Of a stretch of 64,000 nucleotides of DNA, positions 47,591 to 61,800 are shown in pieces. The notes under the pieces were generated by a model that saw nothing but the letters and a program-made list of their open reading frames with translations, had not been told where the DNA came from and searched no databases. The position numbers and the translations under genes were made by a program. Source of the stretch: Lagopus muta (taxonomy: Eukaryota; Chordata; Aves; Galliformes; Phasianidae); the NCBI RefSeq assembly GCF_023343835.1, contig NC_064437.1:16239501-16303500 (forward strand). The letters run 5' to 3'. The first letter of the stretch is position 1. Each line of letters starts with the position of its first letter.

Positions 47591-48849
47591 AGTCAGAGAA
47601 ATCAAGTGGCTTTTTCTCCCTCCATATTTTCCTACAAGCTCAGTTTAAAATAGTCATATCTAACATTACTTGTTCTGCCAAACTTCAATCTCTGTATCAA
47701 GATTAAGGTAACAAGCTATAGCTAGTTTTTCCTTCAATTTAAAAGAAAAAGCATTAGACAGCAAAAGAACAGAACTGCAAACATAACGAATCAAAGCAGA
47801 ATCCTGCAACTCCAGCACATTCATGCCATTCCCAGTGGAGTACCTGAAACATGACTGAGACAGCTTCGAATGAGGAGGCACAAGTACTCTAATTTTTACT
47901 AATACTTGAAACATTCCCACTTGCAATAGTTTAAAGGGGTGGTATGTCTGCACAGGACACTACATCTAAATCATAGTGCAACTTGTCAGACTTAAGAGAA
48001 TGCATCACGAGCCAGATCCTCTAGTCTTCTCACAGTTTCTAAAGGTACTCATTCAGAGTGAAGGCAGTTATTTGCTAAAATCATCAGTTGACCCTAGATG
48101 AAGCTCCAAATACAAACTAGATTTGAAAACCTGGCATTCTGCAGAGGTTCTCAGACAAGTTTCTAGAATCTAAAACAATCATGTTCCTATTTCTGAAGAG
48201 GGGAAAAAAAATCTGCGTAAATTCCAGGCCATTGCTATTTCATAGTTCCCTAAATAAACATCAGAGATTTTTCCATTGCAGGTTAAACTTCCTAGTCATA
48301 AATCTGACTCCAGGGTGCTTCCATATCTTTTTATAGTTCTGTCCTCCAGTAACAAGAAGCAGATTATCCAGATGAATTTATTTCATAATGTCACATTAAC
48401 ACAGCCTAAGAAGACACAGGAAAAAGGATACTATTTCTAACCAACTGAGTCTCACATTCTTGTAACTTCCTGTTTATTCAAAAGGAACATTACTTCTAGT
48501 GAAATAACCATAGTTGAAAAATCTGCAAGCTTGTGTGTTACTGACAGGCCACTGTACGCAAACACAAGGTCTGATACAATCACTATTCACCACAACATGC
48601 TGTATTTTACTTCCTCAGTACCAGCTTACCTCATTTTGAATACAAAAATGGAGTAATACAGTATTCACAAAAACCAGTTGTAAAAACCAAACATGTACTG
48701 AAGACAAACTTACATTTACTTGCTACAGATGATGCTATGAGGGAGGTAGTCCTTTTTCATACAGCAAGTTTTGCTGTTCTCAGAGAAGACTGAAGTTACT
48801 GATAGAGCTGAAGCCATGTAACTCTCCATTTCTACCACTAGATGTGAGG

Positions 48850-48892
48850 ATATATAAATACATATATATATATATAAATATATAAAAGTACA
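48850..48892. repeat. AT-rich microsatellite
   Basis: Interrupted (AT)n/(TATA) run: a core of uninterrupted AT around 48,860-48,876 flanked by ATATAAATA units. Simple-sequence repeat in an ARHGAP29 intron. Confidence 0.85.
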
Positions 48893-49497
48893 ATCTGTAT
48901 CAAAGGCTACGAATACTGAGGCAGCGCTGACTGAAACCATGGACTTCAGTTTCCCCTGAAGCTGTTTCCTTGACAATTAACTCGGGAATTCCACAGTGCC
49001 AGGTCACACAGCACTGAACCAGAAGAATTCACCACAGAGTAAGTTTATGTCTGCTTAGCCAAAGAATAATCAGACCATTGAAGTCAGCCTCTAAACTCCA
49101 GGCCAATTGAATGTACACTGCTTATAAAACAGATGAATAACTCCATGAGAAACTACTTAGAATTCTACTAATAGTAATTTCATACCACAGTGTATTAGTT
49201 CATCAGATAACACCATATACCTATTTATTTAGCCTAAGTGAAAGAACACATTTGTGTCAGATTAGCACTGTGCACCATGCAATCACTTAGGAGGTATCTC
49301 AAAATTAGATTTTCACTGTCAAATCACTGCCTATGAAAAATTATTCAAATAAATAATATAAACAAGGGGAAAACAAGTCAAAACTTGCTTTCAATTCCAG
49401 CTCAAGGACAAAGACCAACTGTAGCAAAAACATTTCCTACCACGCTTTTTTTTCCTGAGGCTTGTCATCATACAAGACATTCATACTTAAGAAAGCC

Positions 49498-49665
49498 CAA
49501 GTGAGCTACAGCCAGGCCTTCAATGCCTCCAGGGTTGGGGCATCCACAGCCTCCTTGGGCAACCTGTTCCAGTGCGTCACCACCCTCTGTGTGAAAAACT
49601 TCCTCCTAATATCTAACCTAAACCTTCCATGCCTCAGTTTAAAACCATGCCCCCTTGTTTTTCTA
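49498..49665 (-). repeat. CR1 LINE fragment, minus orientation
   Basis: The plus strand shows the reverse complement of CR1 body: GCATCCACAGCCTCCTTGGG near 49,539, AACCTGTTCCAGTGCGTCAC near 49,560, and AAAAACTTCCTCCTAATATC near 49,593. The 3' terminal repeat is missing. It is in the same orientation as ARHGAP29. Confidence 0.9.
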
Positions 49666-51016
49666 ACAGTAGTTTTTCTTTCCATCTATGAAATCACACA
49701 GTCCTCCATGACTATAGCTCCTGACAAACTCAACATATTAACAGTAAGTGAACACACTAACACATAATAAATGTTTGTAGCTATTTCTTTATTTGAAGTA
49801 TAGAACCTGCTCAGCATGAGAAGAAGTGTTTTTAGTATCTGTGTTACCAAAAAGCAGCTTAGCAGAAGTTATTTTTTCTACTCATCATCCAGAGAAAAGA
49901 TTGAATCATAAAATAACTATTCAGGGCAGCCATTCGTCAAACCAGGAAGAAATAGATGCACAGAAGCACCAATACAGCTAAGCAAGGACTAATGCTATTG
50001 AAACTCAGTGATGGAACAGAGTGCGCAAGGATAAGAAACATGCCTGATGCCAGGTTCAGAAAGCTGCAAATATGCTGAAGAAATTGATTAGAATTCAAAA
50101 CAAGAGGAAGACACAGAAGTTAAGCTTGAAAACAGCTTATCTAAGGTGGCTGTAGAGTTGTGTTCACTGAATTGGCAGTGTATTTGAGCGCGCTAAAGCA
50201 ACTAGGAAACGAGAAGGAACCTAGAACAAGGAGAAAACTTAAGCTAGGTTTCTCTTACAAAAGATATTCCACATGATTTAAGACAGGCAAGAGGTGCTGT
50301 ACATTTAACCCTTCTCAAAGCATTACTCAGGCCACATGGAAGAAACCATTTATTCCACAGGAATACTGGCCTTACTCCAGAAAAGCAAGAGCTACAATCA
50401 AAGGTTACACAAAAAAGAAACAGCTATGATTTATTGGACTGGACTGTGTTCTCCACAATTTGTATTTGTCTGAGACGCAAACACCTGCAACAGTAAAGGC
50501 CAGCAACAGAAAATACTTACATACATGCCTCCAAGCCCCTTTTTTGTTTATACCTTAACCATGCTTATGATCTATTTGAAGGAATCTATGAAAAAAGCAT
50601 TAGGACTACTCAGATTTTGACTGTTCACTCAAATATTTCTTCATTTTATATAAATCTAACACCATCCCTACAAATTCACAGAACTAAACAAAGACAAAAA
50701 AGACAATCTCTATGCAGATAAACCCAAGGTTTATAGTTCTATAACATTATCCTGAGATAGAGAGGTAAAGATCTAGATCAAAAGCTTGTGTTTATAGAAC
50801 TCAGTGTGGTTTTGCAGATAGCTTCTTATAAACAGGATTTTGTTACAGCAACATAAGCTTTTCAATATTAAATTTCACTTTGAAAAGGTACGTTGCACTA
50901 TTGCACTATTAAAAAAAACTTCTGTATAAATGGAACCCCTCCCTACAACTCCAAGACACAGCCAGTCAAGTGACTCACTAAAATTTTCCCAAGTTTGAAA
51001 ATAAAAACTTCCTTAC

Positions 51017-51160
51017 CTTTTACTTTTGCAATAACTGTTCCTGCAGCGCTAAGAATATCAACTGAGTTTAGAGTCTGGTGTTTATTTATCACTGCTTTTA
51101 AAACACGCAGCAACTCTCCCAAGCGTTCATGTACAACATGATGCAGTCCATCTTGGTTTT
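51017..51160 (-). CDS. ARHGAP29: ARHGAP29 exon E1 (most 5' exon found)
   Basis: This 144-bp exon reads GLHHVVHERLGELLRVLKA, then VINKHQTLNSVD and TVIAKVK, matching human IRLEELLRVLKSIMNKHQNL and TAKVK. Acceptor TATTTCTTCAG, donor AAAG|GTAAGG. It starts with two bases completing a codon (probably Glu) whose first base lies in an upstream exon, so this is not the first coding exon. Confidence 0.95.
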
Positions 51161-54100
51161 CTGAAGAAATAAAGAAGAAACTACATTAAAAACAGCAAAT
51201 CGATGAGTTTAAAAACCACTTTGCTAGTATTCAGCACAACAAAATAGGGCATGTAGAAGCTGGGCCTGCTTAGAACAAGCAAATTTAAAAAAAGATACTA
51301 GCATTTGCCAACAGTTTACATGTAAATGACATGCATCACGGCAAGAAGTCATTTCTCCAAATAAGACAAGCAAGAATAACTTAAAAATAGAAAAGAAACC
51401 CCACAACCTTAGGGATCATACACCAATATTGTCAGGTTTCTGAATTAAACCATTCTATGTCATTTTTGTTGATCACCAGTCCAATAAATACGTAGATTCA
51501 GACAAGTAGATCCAAAAGTAGATTTGGATTGCATATTAGATTTTTCCTAACTTGATACAAAATTCAGTACCACCTCTGCATATTCATAGAATTCAAGATT
51601 TTTGGTAAGTGTTGGGTTTTTTGCATTTAACTCATGTCAATTAAATCTTAAGCATTTTTACCATACATTCCTAGTTCTCTAAAGGTCTTTCTTTAAGCAT
51701 GTTAATACTGATTAAAAACAAACAAAAACCACCTTAACACCTAACTAATTCTGTAGAATTAGGCCTAAACTAGAAAAATTTTCATGTAAGCACTCATACA
51801 GTGCTACATCCGTGCTTTTCTACATCATATTTCTCTTGCTTTGTGCCTCCAAGCTCTTATCCCTCTTCAAAAAAAAAAAAAAAAAATTCTTGCTGCATAC
51901 ATTGCACAGGTTTAGCCACAAACTCTTCCTTTCTGCTGCAGAAGAGGTGTTGGTGCACATAATTTAAGTTTCACATGCATCAGAGTGCTGTGTTGCAAGT
52001 TGTGGTAAAAAGCTTTCAAACTCTAGCTTATGAAAAAGAAAAAGAGGATCTAGTACAAGCTGACTCACTTCCCCATAGAGAAAAAGGAATGGCATTTCTG
52101 TGTTGTCTGTGGGCATTATAACAAATAAGTCAATACAGACAATTTCATATAGTGCCAATAGAGCCAGCGTTTTCAGATTTCAGTTTCAATTTTGAGTCAT
52201 TTTATTCAGACTAAGACATTACATTTGGATGAAAAGTACCTATTTCTTTCTAAAAAAAAAATAATCAATGAACTACAACATGACATGTCAGTATGGTGTA
52301 TCACTACTGCCATGTGTGTAGGTGGGAAGGCTACAAACAAATAATACAGCATTATATCCAGTACAAAAGTTCCCAGAAGTAAGTCCCATAAAGACTATTG
52401 TGCTCCAGTTTTTATCTCCCTAGATGTCAAATACAAGAAGATTTTTTTTCAACTTGGGATAGCTTACACATTGTCAAAGAAAGAACCTTGACTCAGGAAG
52501 TGGACTAAAGCAAAAATATTATCTACCATTCACTGGCACTTTGTGTGCTTTTTCCTGCTGGACAAGAGTAGGAAGCTCCATATCCTTAACAGGATATACA
52601 GAAGTCAAGAAAAACCCATCTTATATAACCGGAGTTTAAGAAAGCTCTGTGTAACTCATCAAACGCAGCAGTAGCTTTAATCTTTGTTTACAAGCACACA
52701 TTCCATAACTTTTGACTGACAACAGAAACACAACAACAGCAAAAATCATCAAGAGGCTGGCACTAAATGTGGCTAGAAATCTGTACATACACATAACAGA
52801 GGCAATTTACAACAAACACACTGATGCAAAGGCTCAAGGTTTGAAATTTAATGCAGAAAACCAGGCTGCAAACTTCCCACCCTAAGTCACAGAAGCAGAT
52901 GCTAGGACTTTGGAGAAGAGATGACTTACAGGGAGCCTGCAAGAAGTCTGCCAAATTAAATAAATAAAATCAAGAAAGGTGTGAAAATAGTGGATAAATT
53001 CAACTCCTTACCACCTGTCAGTTAAAAATAAACACTTCAGTTAATTAAATGGAGTAAATGCTAGATTCAGAACAAAAAACAAAAAACAAACAAAAAAAAA
53101 AAGGTGATTCTCACATAAGAGACCTGTGCAACTTCTCATCAAAACACAACAGTGATAGAAGGTTGCATGGAAACTAGGACAGAGTAGATAAGCTCTTCTG
53201 AGTGTCCCCTCGGGTTACAAGTGAGATATGCTTTATTGGATCATGCTGGGGTCCAATTAGGCTGTGCCCAATGAAGCAGTGGGTGATACGGCTCAGGAGA
53301 CTAGCCAAGACTGCCTGTTTTCTGCAGTACAGCTGCCTCAGAATCCCCTGAACCCACAGCTATTGCACCATGTTTCCTGGGCGCTTCAGTAACTGCTTAC
53401 AGACCTACTGTCTTCAGATTTGTCAAGTTCCTTCTGAACCTACCTCTGCAATCTCATTTTACTCTTCTTCTCTGTTTGCTGAGCTACTAAGCATTGTACA
53501 GAAACAACGTAACCTGCACCAGCTCAAGAACTTCCCTACGAAGAAAGCATTCAGAGGATGACAAAAGTATTATACATGTCCAACTTTGCTTTGTGGTTGC
53601 TTCTGTTTTTTGTTTTGGTTTTTTTTATACTTTTCTCTAGCTATTCACTTTTGGCAGTGGTCAGAGCTCGGACACTGAGTTAAACAAAGCTTTAGTCTGA
53701 ACCAGCACTGCCACTGTCACCTTCAAATACTTGGAGAAGTTCATCATTACAGATGATTATAATGGTCCCTTTGGTCTTTAATCCATCAAAGGTTCAGTTG
53801 TAGTCCCATCAAAGCAACAATAAATGCTGTCTGGAGTACTGAGTAACTCCAGCCAAAGGTAATGGAAAAAGAGAAAGATAGCAGTGCTGTACTGGTGCCC
53901 AGAAACCTCAACAGGAACCTACAACACAAAAAACATACCTGAAAATTCTAGTAATGTGCTATTTTCAGGTAAGTGGATATTGGATAAAGATAGGCAATTC
54001 CATTTAGTTAGTTAAGAAACAAGTTCAGTGACTAAAGTTACGAAACGTTGTCTGTATAGGTAGCATCTCATCTCTTCTTTCAAATCTTTGGACACAGACA

Positions 54101-57100
54101 AACCTTCCAGAATCCCTCCTCGGTGATTAATAATTTAGATTGGCAGGACTGTGAAAGAAAAGCTGATTTGGAGGCATTTGAAGCTATATACCACAATCTT
54201 CCCCTATTACCTGACTCTATCTATCTAGAAGGCACACAGTTCTCACCTGAGGAGCATAAGGATCAGCTGCAGAGACTGTCTGCACAAGTACACCACCCAA
54301 CCAGAACCAAGTCTCTTTTGCAGACAAGATGGAGGCACCCCTTGTCTTCTGATGGGGGTGTGCCCACTTGTGGATGGAGAGAAAACAGTTCCTGATGATG
54401 GGATCTGGAATACCCACATATGTATCCCATAACCAGATCCTCTTGGTGACATGGTGGGCAAATTTCTTGTTCCCTAACAAGTACGGGACGGGGAAACAAG
54501 GTTAGAATGCAGTTGAGCCAGCCTACAGTTTGGTTCCAGTCTACCCTCGGGAAGGAGTGCATCATGGGCATGTCAGAAACTGAACAAGCAGTTCTGCAGA
54601 GTTCAGTACAATGCACAAATACAAGCTTGTCATTACAGGATAGGAACAGACTCTCAAGGCTCCTTACAGAAAAGTCATATGGCAGGCTAATTAAAATATA
54701 TCTGATATCAGGATGCAGTTTCTTAGTGTTAACATTTGATATTACCCTCTTAAACAAGTAGAGCTGGGGAAAAACAAAAGCCAAAAAACGGGAGAGAGAG
54801 AAGGCAGAGAGAAAAAAATAGCATAAAGGACACACTCTGAAACAGAAGCACTCAGTTTCAAAGGAAAATGCATGTTGAAAAACAGCTGCTGAGTTGAATT
54901 ACATGTCCCAGAGAACACTATTGCTAAAATAACGCATTCAAGTATGAGGTTAGTTATTTACTCTCAAAAGCAGAACTCTGGCTACACCCAGCTGAGATTG
55001 CTTTGTTTTCCATCACTATTTGTTTACAAAGTATCTCAAACACTGTTTCTCTACCTCCCAAAGACAAACAGACTGCAACACAAGTAGGGAGGGCAGAAGC
55101 CATCAGGAACTACAGTGACCCCGCATTCAGGAGCTGATACTGACCAAACAGATGCTAACAGAGGGGTTTCCTGTTTGTGGCAGATTTATGAGCTTCAGGT
55201 ACTTGCAGAATCTAAATATACCAACTTAACAGAAACAGTTTCAATACGGCTCAGAGACCAAACCAACCCTAGAGCAAAACAGTTCAGTGGGAAGAATGCA
55301 TGAGGAAACGAGTCTCCAACAGGCTCCTGCAGCAGCGCACTCTGACTTAAGCAGTCACAATAAATAAATAAATCAGTATTTACTTTCAGTTTTTCTTTTG
55401 TTCCCTCCTGTTGCACTGTATGAGTTCATTTATCTACATGCAGTCAAGCAGGAAATTCCTCCACCTATTGATGCTATATCAAGTTTAAAATATCTATCTG
55501 TGGTTCTCAAGCTTAGTGATAAAGATTGCAGCACTGTGGAAGGCTAATCGTGCTCTGGACCACAGGAATGTGACTTCCCCAGTGGTTCCTCAGCACAGAG
55601 GACACACAGGTCCAGATGCTTGCTTCAGATATGAGCCTCTTGGAACCTCCAGAAAGAACCAGCCAGCCCTTTTTCCCTTGGAAGAAAAGAGCTCCTGAAA
55701 GCGGAGAGGGGGAAAAAAGAAAATAAATAAGGGCTTGAAAGAGCTTAATAAGCTTGTCTACAAACCTTCTTTCATCAGGGTTTAAACCATCATTTACTTC
55801 AGCAGAAAACAAGCTTACTCAAAAATGTAAAGGCAACCACAAGGAAAGCATGCCATGTAAGAGAAGCAAATAAAGAGGACAAAAAAAAAAGAGAAAATTT
55901 ACATCAAGACCTTAACTCTTCATCTGCAGGAAAAAAAAAACAAAGATGCACAAGAACGATACAGCAAAGCAGCTGGCTCACTAAGGCTGGCAGGCTTCCT
56001 TCTCAGTGGCACATTGGCCTATCATCACATCTCACTGCTCAATGCAGCAGTCATATGATGTGGTGACTGAAACACCTACTTCTGGTGTAAAAAAAATAAA
56101 ATCGCAAACTATCTTTTTTCTTTCATTTCAGGTATTTCTCAAAGGGAAGTCCTTTAAAAAACAGAAAACAAAAAATACAAAACCAAACAAACATACTAGC
56201 AAGCAATAATGGCCTTACAGCTAAGGATTTTGTTCATCCAAAACAAAATAAAAGTTTGCTCATCAAGATTGTCAATGCCAGCCACCCTCTCTGCCAAGCC
56301 AGGGCTGATTACAACACATGCAGTCAGGAAAAGCACTGCTGTGTCAGTTGGCTGGTATTCCTTTGTCTGTCCCGACTCATTGTTAGCCCAAACGTTTCTG
56401 AAGCTGTTTATTTCAACAAATTTTTGCCAAGAAAAGTTGAAATATGGACTAACAATGCTTTTTCTCCTGCACAGCCATCATACACCCTACATAGCTATTT
56501 AGACCCACATAGAAGATGCACGCACCATTCTGCTTATAACTTCTTCCCCTAGAACATTACCACTTGATAATGCCAGCAAAGTTATCCCCCACCATCCAAT
56601 GTCTACAATCCATGTAGGCAGCCAGTTACACTCTGCATCTTCTCTCCTTCAAGAGAAGGTAAAAAAGCTAGAGTAGCATTCCAGGATGGTGAAAATAATT
56701 ATGCAAAGTAGGAAGCAACTTCTCTGATATCCAAATATCTGGATCTAGAACTTATTAAAGTTTCATCTTACGGGATGTGAACAGTCAGCTCCTCATCTCT
56801 TTTGATCTTAGAAGGATTCAGATGGAATCAGCTTGAGTAATCAACATTTCAATCTGCGAGCACAGAACCTTGGCTAAAAGCTACGTCTTATTTACCAATC
56901 TCATTTTTAGCATCAATGATCAAGGTATATTACATTGTTTCCATTATGCTTCTGAGGAAGATTAACTTGTATCAGTCATTATGTCACCAAGGTTGAAAAA
57001 AAATCAGCACTGAAATGAAGCTAACCCAAAGACAACAACTTTAAATTCCAGCTTCATTGACACCCATACTGTGCACTAGGAAACTGGCAGCACTCAGTTC

Positions 57101-58846
57101 TGACCTGATGATGTGACTTTCCAATGAGCATCACAAAGTAAGCAAAACAATCGCACTGCAGTTAACTCTGTGAAGCCACCAAACCATTCACTTGGGGAGA
57201 CCCTCTCAGATCTACCTGTTGTTTTATTTTCGACCTTCATCCACCACCTTAACCCCACTAACATAACTGACAGTCTGCCCTATCCCTATTTGTCTGATCT
57301 GACAGAGATCACTATCAGAGTCCCATAAGAACTAAATTAAAACACATAGTTAGAGAGTGTTTCATACCACGGTGTGATCTTACACGTGGCTAACCTTCGT
57401 CGGTGCTTTTTGGTCCAGTCTCAGGGAAGCTTTTATAAAGCAGTATACATAGGGGCTAAATATGACTGCCATTAATTGTACAAAACAAATCTTATTTATT
57501 CGGTAGATATTTTATTGTTGGGTGTCACAGTTTGGGAGAAGATTGACAGTAACCTTAGTTATCATTTATTCCTTCACTTGGTTGTACAAACGTGCTGCAG
57601 ATATGGAAGAATGAAATATTTCAAATAATTGAAAAGCAAGCTCAAGAAGTTCCAGAATATTTTTTGTATTATTAAAATCTCTAACAAGGCTAGAAGCTGC
57701 CAATGGCACTTAAAAAAAGTAAAGTCATTACACCTCAGTCTCATTTATAATGCTTTATTATAAACTAATTACTTAACACTTCAACACCAAGAAACAGGCC
57801 AGCAGGGACTGCAAACAGACAACCCTTTGGGTTTTGCAGCAGAAAACATATTGCCACATGGTACAGAGTGCTGGTCAGTTATCAACTGGACTGAGGTTGT
57901 TCAAAATGGCAACGTGTTAATCATTAGACACCGCATGAAGGCACCTCCTGCTTCATGCCAAATCATCTGTCTGTCTTCTCACAACTGACGCAGACCATTG
58001 GTAGAGCTGGCACAAAACCATGAAAGGAGCACAAACTTTGTACTCTGTGCTCTAGCAGGCACAATAAATACTGTCATGCACCCAGACCCACTTGGGCATT
58101 TTTAAACTGCCTCACTCTTCTAGCCAGATTAGGTATTATTTATTCTTCTTTATTATTATTTAAGAAGCCACATCTTCTGCAGTAATGATGCCTCCTTTGT
58201 GTTGTGCAAACCAACATCAGACGTGATAAGATGGACAGAAGCAGCCATTTTACACAGAATGAAACACATGACTCAAAGCGTATAGCTCCAAATCCTTCAA
58301 AAGTTAACAAAATCTACAAGAACAAGTTGTAGTGTTAAAGAAAATTAAGTCATCCACACTGTATTTTCTTTTTTCTTTTGTCAGGGCAATTATAAAGGGG
58401 CTGTTTAATTCTTCCTTGCTTTTGAGCCTGCTATATTTCTGCTTTCAAAAAGGATCTTCGACTACAACCAGTTTATTAAGTTTTAATTGTAAAATGAAAC
58501 CATTATTACTGCACTGGATATAAGATTAAAGACTGGGTGAATTTAAAAGAAAAAATCTTTAATTTGTAGTTTCACAAATTTGGTGCAAAATGAAAGGTCT
58601 AAATTTCATAGCACTGAGTTTCATGTTCAAGTCACAGCGTATGAAATGTTTTAGCCAAATCCCATACTACAATGATTCCTGCTTTCATAGAAACCTGTAG
58701 GCCTGAAGCCAAGAACCACACACCACTCATTATCTGCATACAACAGTAGGTAGCATTCTTGATAGGAGGCCACATTAAAACAGCATTAGTGCCCATTGCA
58801 TCCTTGGTATTGCTCAGCCATTTTCTTTTGCTCTGCATACCTAAGC

Positions 58847-58898
<52 letters not shown>

Positions 58899-61800
58899 AA
58901 GAAAGAAAAACACATACCAAAAACCTATCCTTATGAACCTTCCATTATTTACCTGGTTTGCAAGAGTCAAAGATAAACACCCACTTCTCATCATAAAATA
59001 ACTACTAACAGATTTTTTAGAACACTGTATCTATTACAGGTCAATTTCTAAAACAAACACACACAAACTACTGGAAACCCAACACAGAAAATAACCTGCT
59101 CTGGAATTTTAGATGAAAAAGAGGCCTCTTCTTAGTATTGTCCCAAGAAAGGTGAATGTTAATTACCTCAGCAGAAACTAGCAGTATTAGCTATAGCTAA
59201 TAAAATGCCCAAAAATGAGATGTTTTTAAGAAACCACTGTAAAAACCTTGGAAGGACACCTCTGCCAACTGAAAACTTGGTAAACATCTTTCTGACTATT
59301 CATAGTGAGCTCTAACTCTGCAGCTTGATTGACTATTTTTGTTGTTCTGCATGCTTTCATTTCTTCACAGATTTGGAAGAACAAATCAAAGCAGTTCTGA
59401 AACTATAATTTGGTTTATATTCTTTTTTTTGCCTTGTAGTCAAACCTCTCAAAATATCAAACTGACAACTGCTATCACTTTTGTTGATCACAATCACAGA
59501 AACTTTTCTTGTCTCGGCATCATTAAGAAACACTATGCCAAATTCAAAGTCTTTGGCAACACGTGCTCCAGATTCCACTACAAAAACTGGCAAGTGCCAA
59601 TAATTGATAATAATAGTTGATAATATTGATAATATGTTCATTTTCCATAAATTAGTTTAGTGAAGAAAATCTAAGGATATTTGATACGGAACGGAGATGA
59701 GAAAGGCATGAAAAATAGCCAAAACTATGTTTTACATAAAAGCAAAGTCTAGGAGAGGCTTTTTTTTTTTTTAAATAATACACAGATCCAATTAATTGAG
59801 AATCCATGGATATCTTACACTAACAGCTTATTGGCTACAGTATCTTTAAATAAAACAATTACTTTACTATACTACAAAGACATTATCAGCACATAATTAT
59901 TTCATATTTTGCAAATCAGTTCCCTATAAATCACTGAACTGCTACATTTCATCTTAATATCTGGTTACAAATTTAGGATACAGTGAAAAAGCACTTAGTA
60001 TTGGGAATTATTTTAAGGGCAGAAGTTTTCTTTAGGTTGGGGTAAGGGAGGAAGAAACAGCACAGGCTTAGCATTTTTGCAGGAAATTTGCTCTTGGATG
60101 AGAACACAGAACTATGCCCTGTCAGTCCAGAGTTTCAAGGAAGAGTTCTAGCATAAAAAGCTGTTGAGTACCATGCTAATATTGATCTAGCTCTTGAAAT
60201 CTGACATTCACTACTTAAGACTGACCAAAATATATTACTCTCTAGCCATCCAGACTCTTCTTTACTGAAACACACTTCCCAGGGAAGTATTTCCCAGGGA
60301 AATAACTTTTTACTCTTCTCCACAGCTTTTGGGGAAAGGAAATACTCATACTGTATTCCAAGCCCCTGAATCTCCACTCTTTTTTCTTTTTCTTAATAAA
60401 CTACCTCATTTTAATTACGCTCCAATACCGTACCTCTGAGAAATCAAAACTTTTTCATACTTACGTAAGTCCTCAACTACACAAATAGGTCAAAGTAAGA
60501 CTAATGATCAGAAATTAAAGTTGTAAAATCTAAAATGACTTAAAATAAATCTTTTCATGTCAGAATAAATGGCGTGCACATGCAAAATACATATTAATAA
60601 TCCAAATCTTTTAACTGCCTACACTGATAACAACCTCTTTATTTTGTTGATGTGCCAACTGATATCAACAGCATGGCTATCACTCCACATTCATTTCACA
60701 TTCAAACTCATGGATAAAATTCCCACTTGTGTGTGGGGGAAGTCCTTCAAGAAACCTACCACAATGCAGCTTTTCATTAATCCATTTCAATATGCTGTAT
60801 GCCACATTCCTCCAACTTTTGTATCCTACCAGCCTTCAGATTCCAATTAACTAACCTAGACACGTTCATCCATGCAGTTTAATCCTTAGAATACACTAAT
60901 GTTTTATTAACACAATTTAAAGACTAAACAAACTGGAATAAAAATTGCTGAGTTTCCTTATTTACCCATTTCTGACAAATGAGATTGAACACATTGCAGG
61001 GCCATTCCAGCAACACTTTCTATCACTTCCCAAAATCTGAAAGCAGATAAAGAATAAAACCAGGTGAGGATAATGCTATAACACTTCCAGAACCCATTTA
61101 AGTCAGAACCGTAAGTTGTTGAACAGATGTAACACTACACTCTTCATAATGAGCACATTTGCCCCAAGTCTGGCCAGTCACATTTCACCAAAATTATATC
61201 CATCACAGTTACTGTCTTCTACAGTTGAATAGTTCTTGAGCTTAGCAGTTTATGGTCAAACTCGCCCATAAAATAAAAGTGAGGAAAAGAAAACGTGCCG
61301 TAAGAAACTACATTCCTTGTACACTGCTTCAAGTTCTGAAAAAGAATACAACAAAACAATACTTAATTTCCTCAACACAAATTTCTGGAGAAAAAAACAA
61401 ACAAGAAAAGGAATAACTATCCCCAGAAGATTGATCTCACCATATCAACCTGCTACAGAAGGGATACTATGAAAGTCTTTTAAAATACAAATTCAAAAGA
61501 AAATAAATCCAGCCTTTGGTAAGCCATATCAAGAGATTATCAAAAAAACCCTTAACCTCAAGCTCATTTTGCTTTTAGTCTAAAATACTATCTACTTGGC
61601 TTCTCCTTTTAGCTTAAGTCACTGACTGAAGAAGCCATTTTATTGCTGTCCACCCACTTAGTTTTCAGAAGACCACACAAAGTCATTATGGATTTTTGAC
61701 ATTATGCGGTGTTAAACGAGGGGCGAATTTTCTTTGTGCATTTTTTTTTTTTTAAAGTATCTTTTAAACACAATTATGGACTGATATAGAAGAGGAATAC

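Larger units (their letters stand above)
42601..51016 (-). other. ARHGAP29: ARHGAP29 intron between E1 and E2 (8.4 kb)
   Basis: It holds two CR1 pieces (46.73-47.59 kb plus, 49.50-49.66 kb minus), an A tract at 44,344-44,366 and an AT-rich microsatellite at 48,850-48,892. Open frames at 43,017-43,583, 44,016-44,988, 45,449-45,871 and 46,446-46,717 are unsupported. The region near 45.33-45.65 kb is somewhat richer in GC but I recognise nothing in it. Confidence 0.65.

Noticed and set aside
52527..52584. 58-bp exon-like segment on the minus strand reading DMELPTLVQQEKAHKVPVN
   Set aside because: The donor GTAGAT is weak, the peptide matches nothing I know, and its phase cannot be tested without a partner exon.
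53190..53330. Possible solo LTR near GGGTGATACGGCTCAGGAG
   Set aside because: No terminal TG...CA pair, target duplication or polyadenylation layout could be made out.
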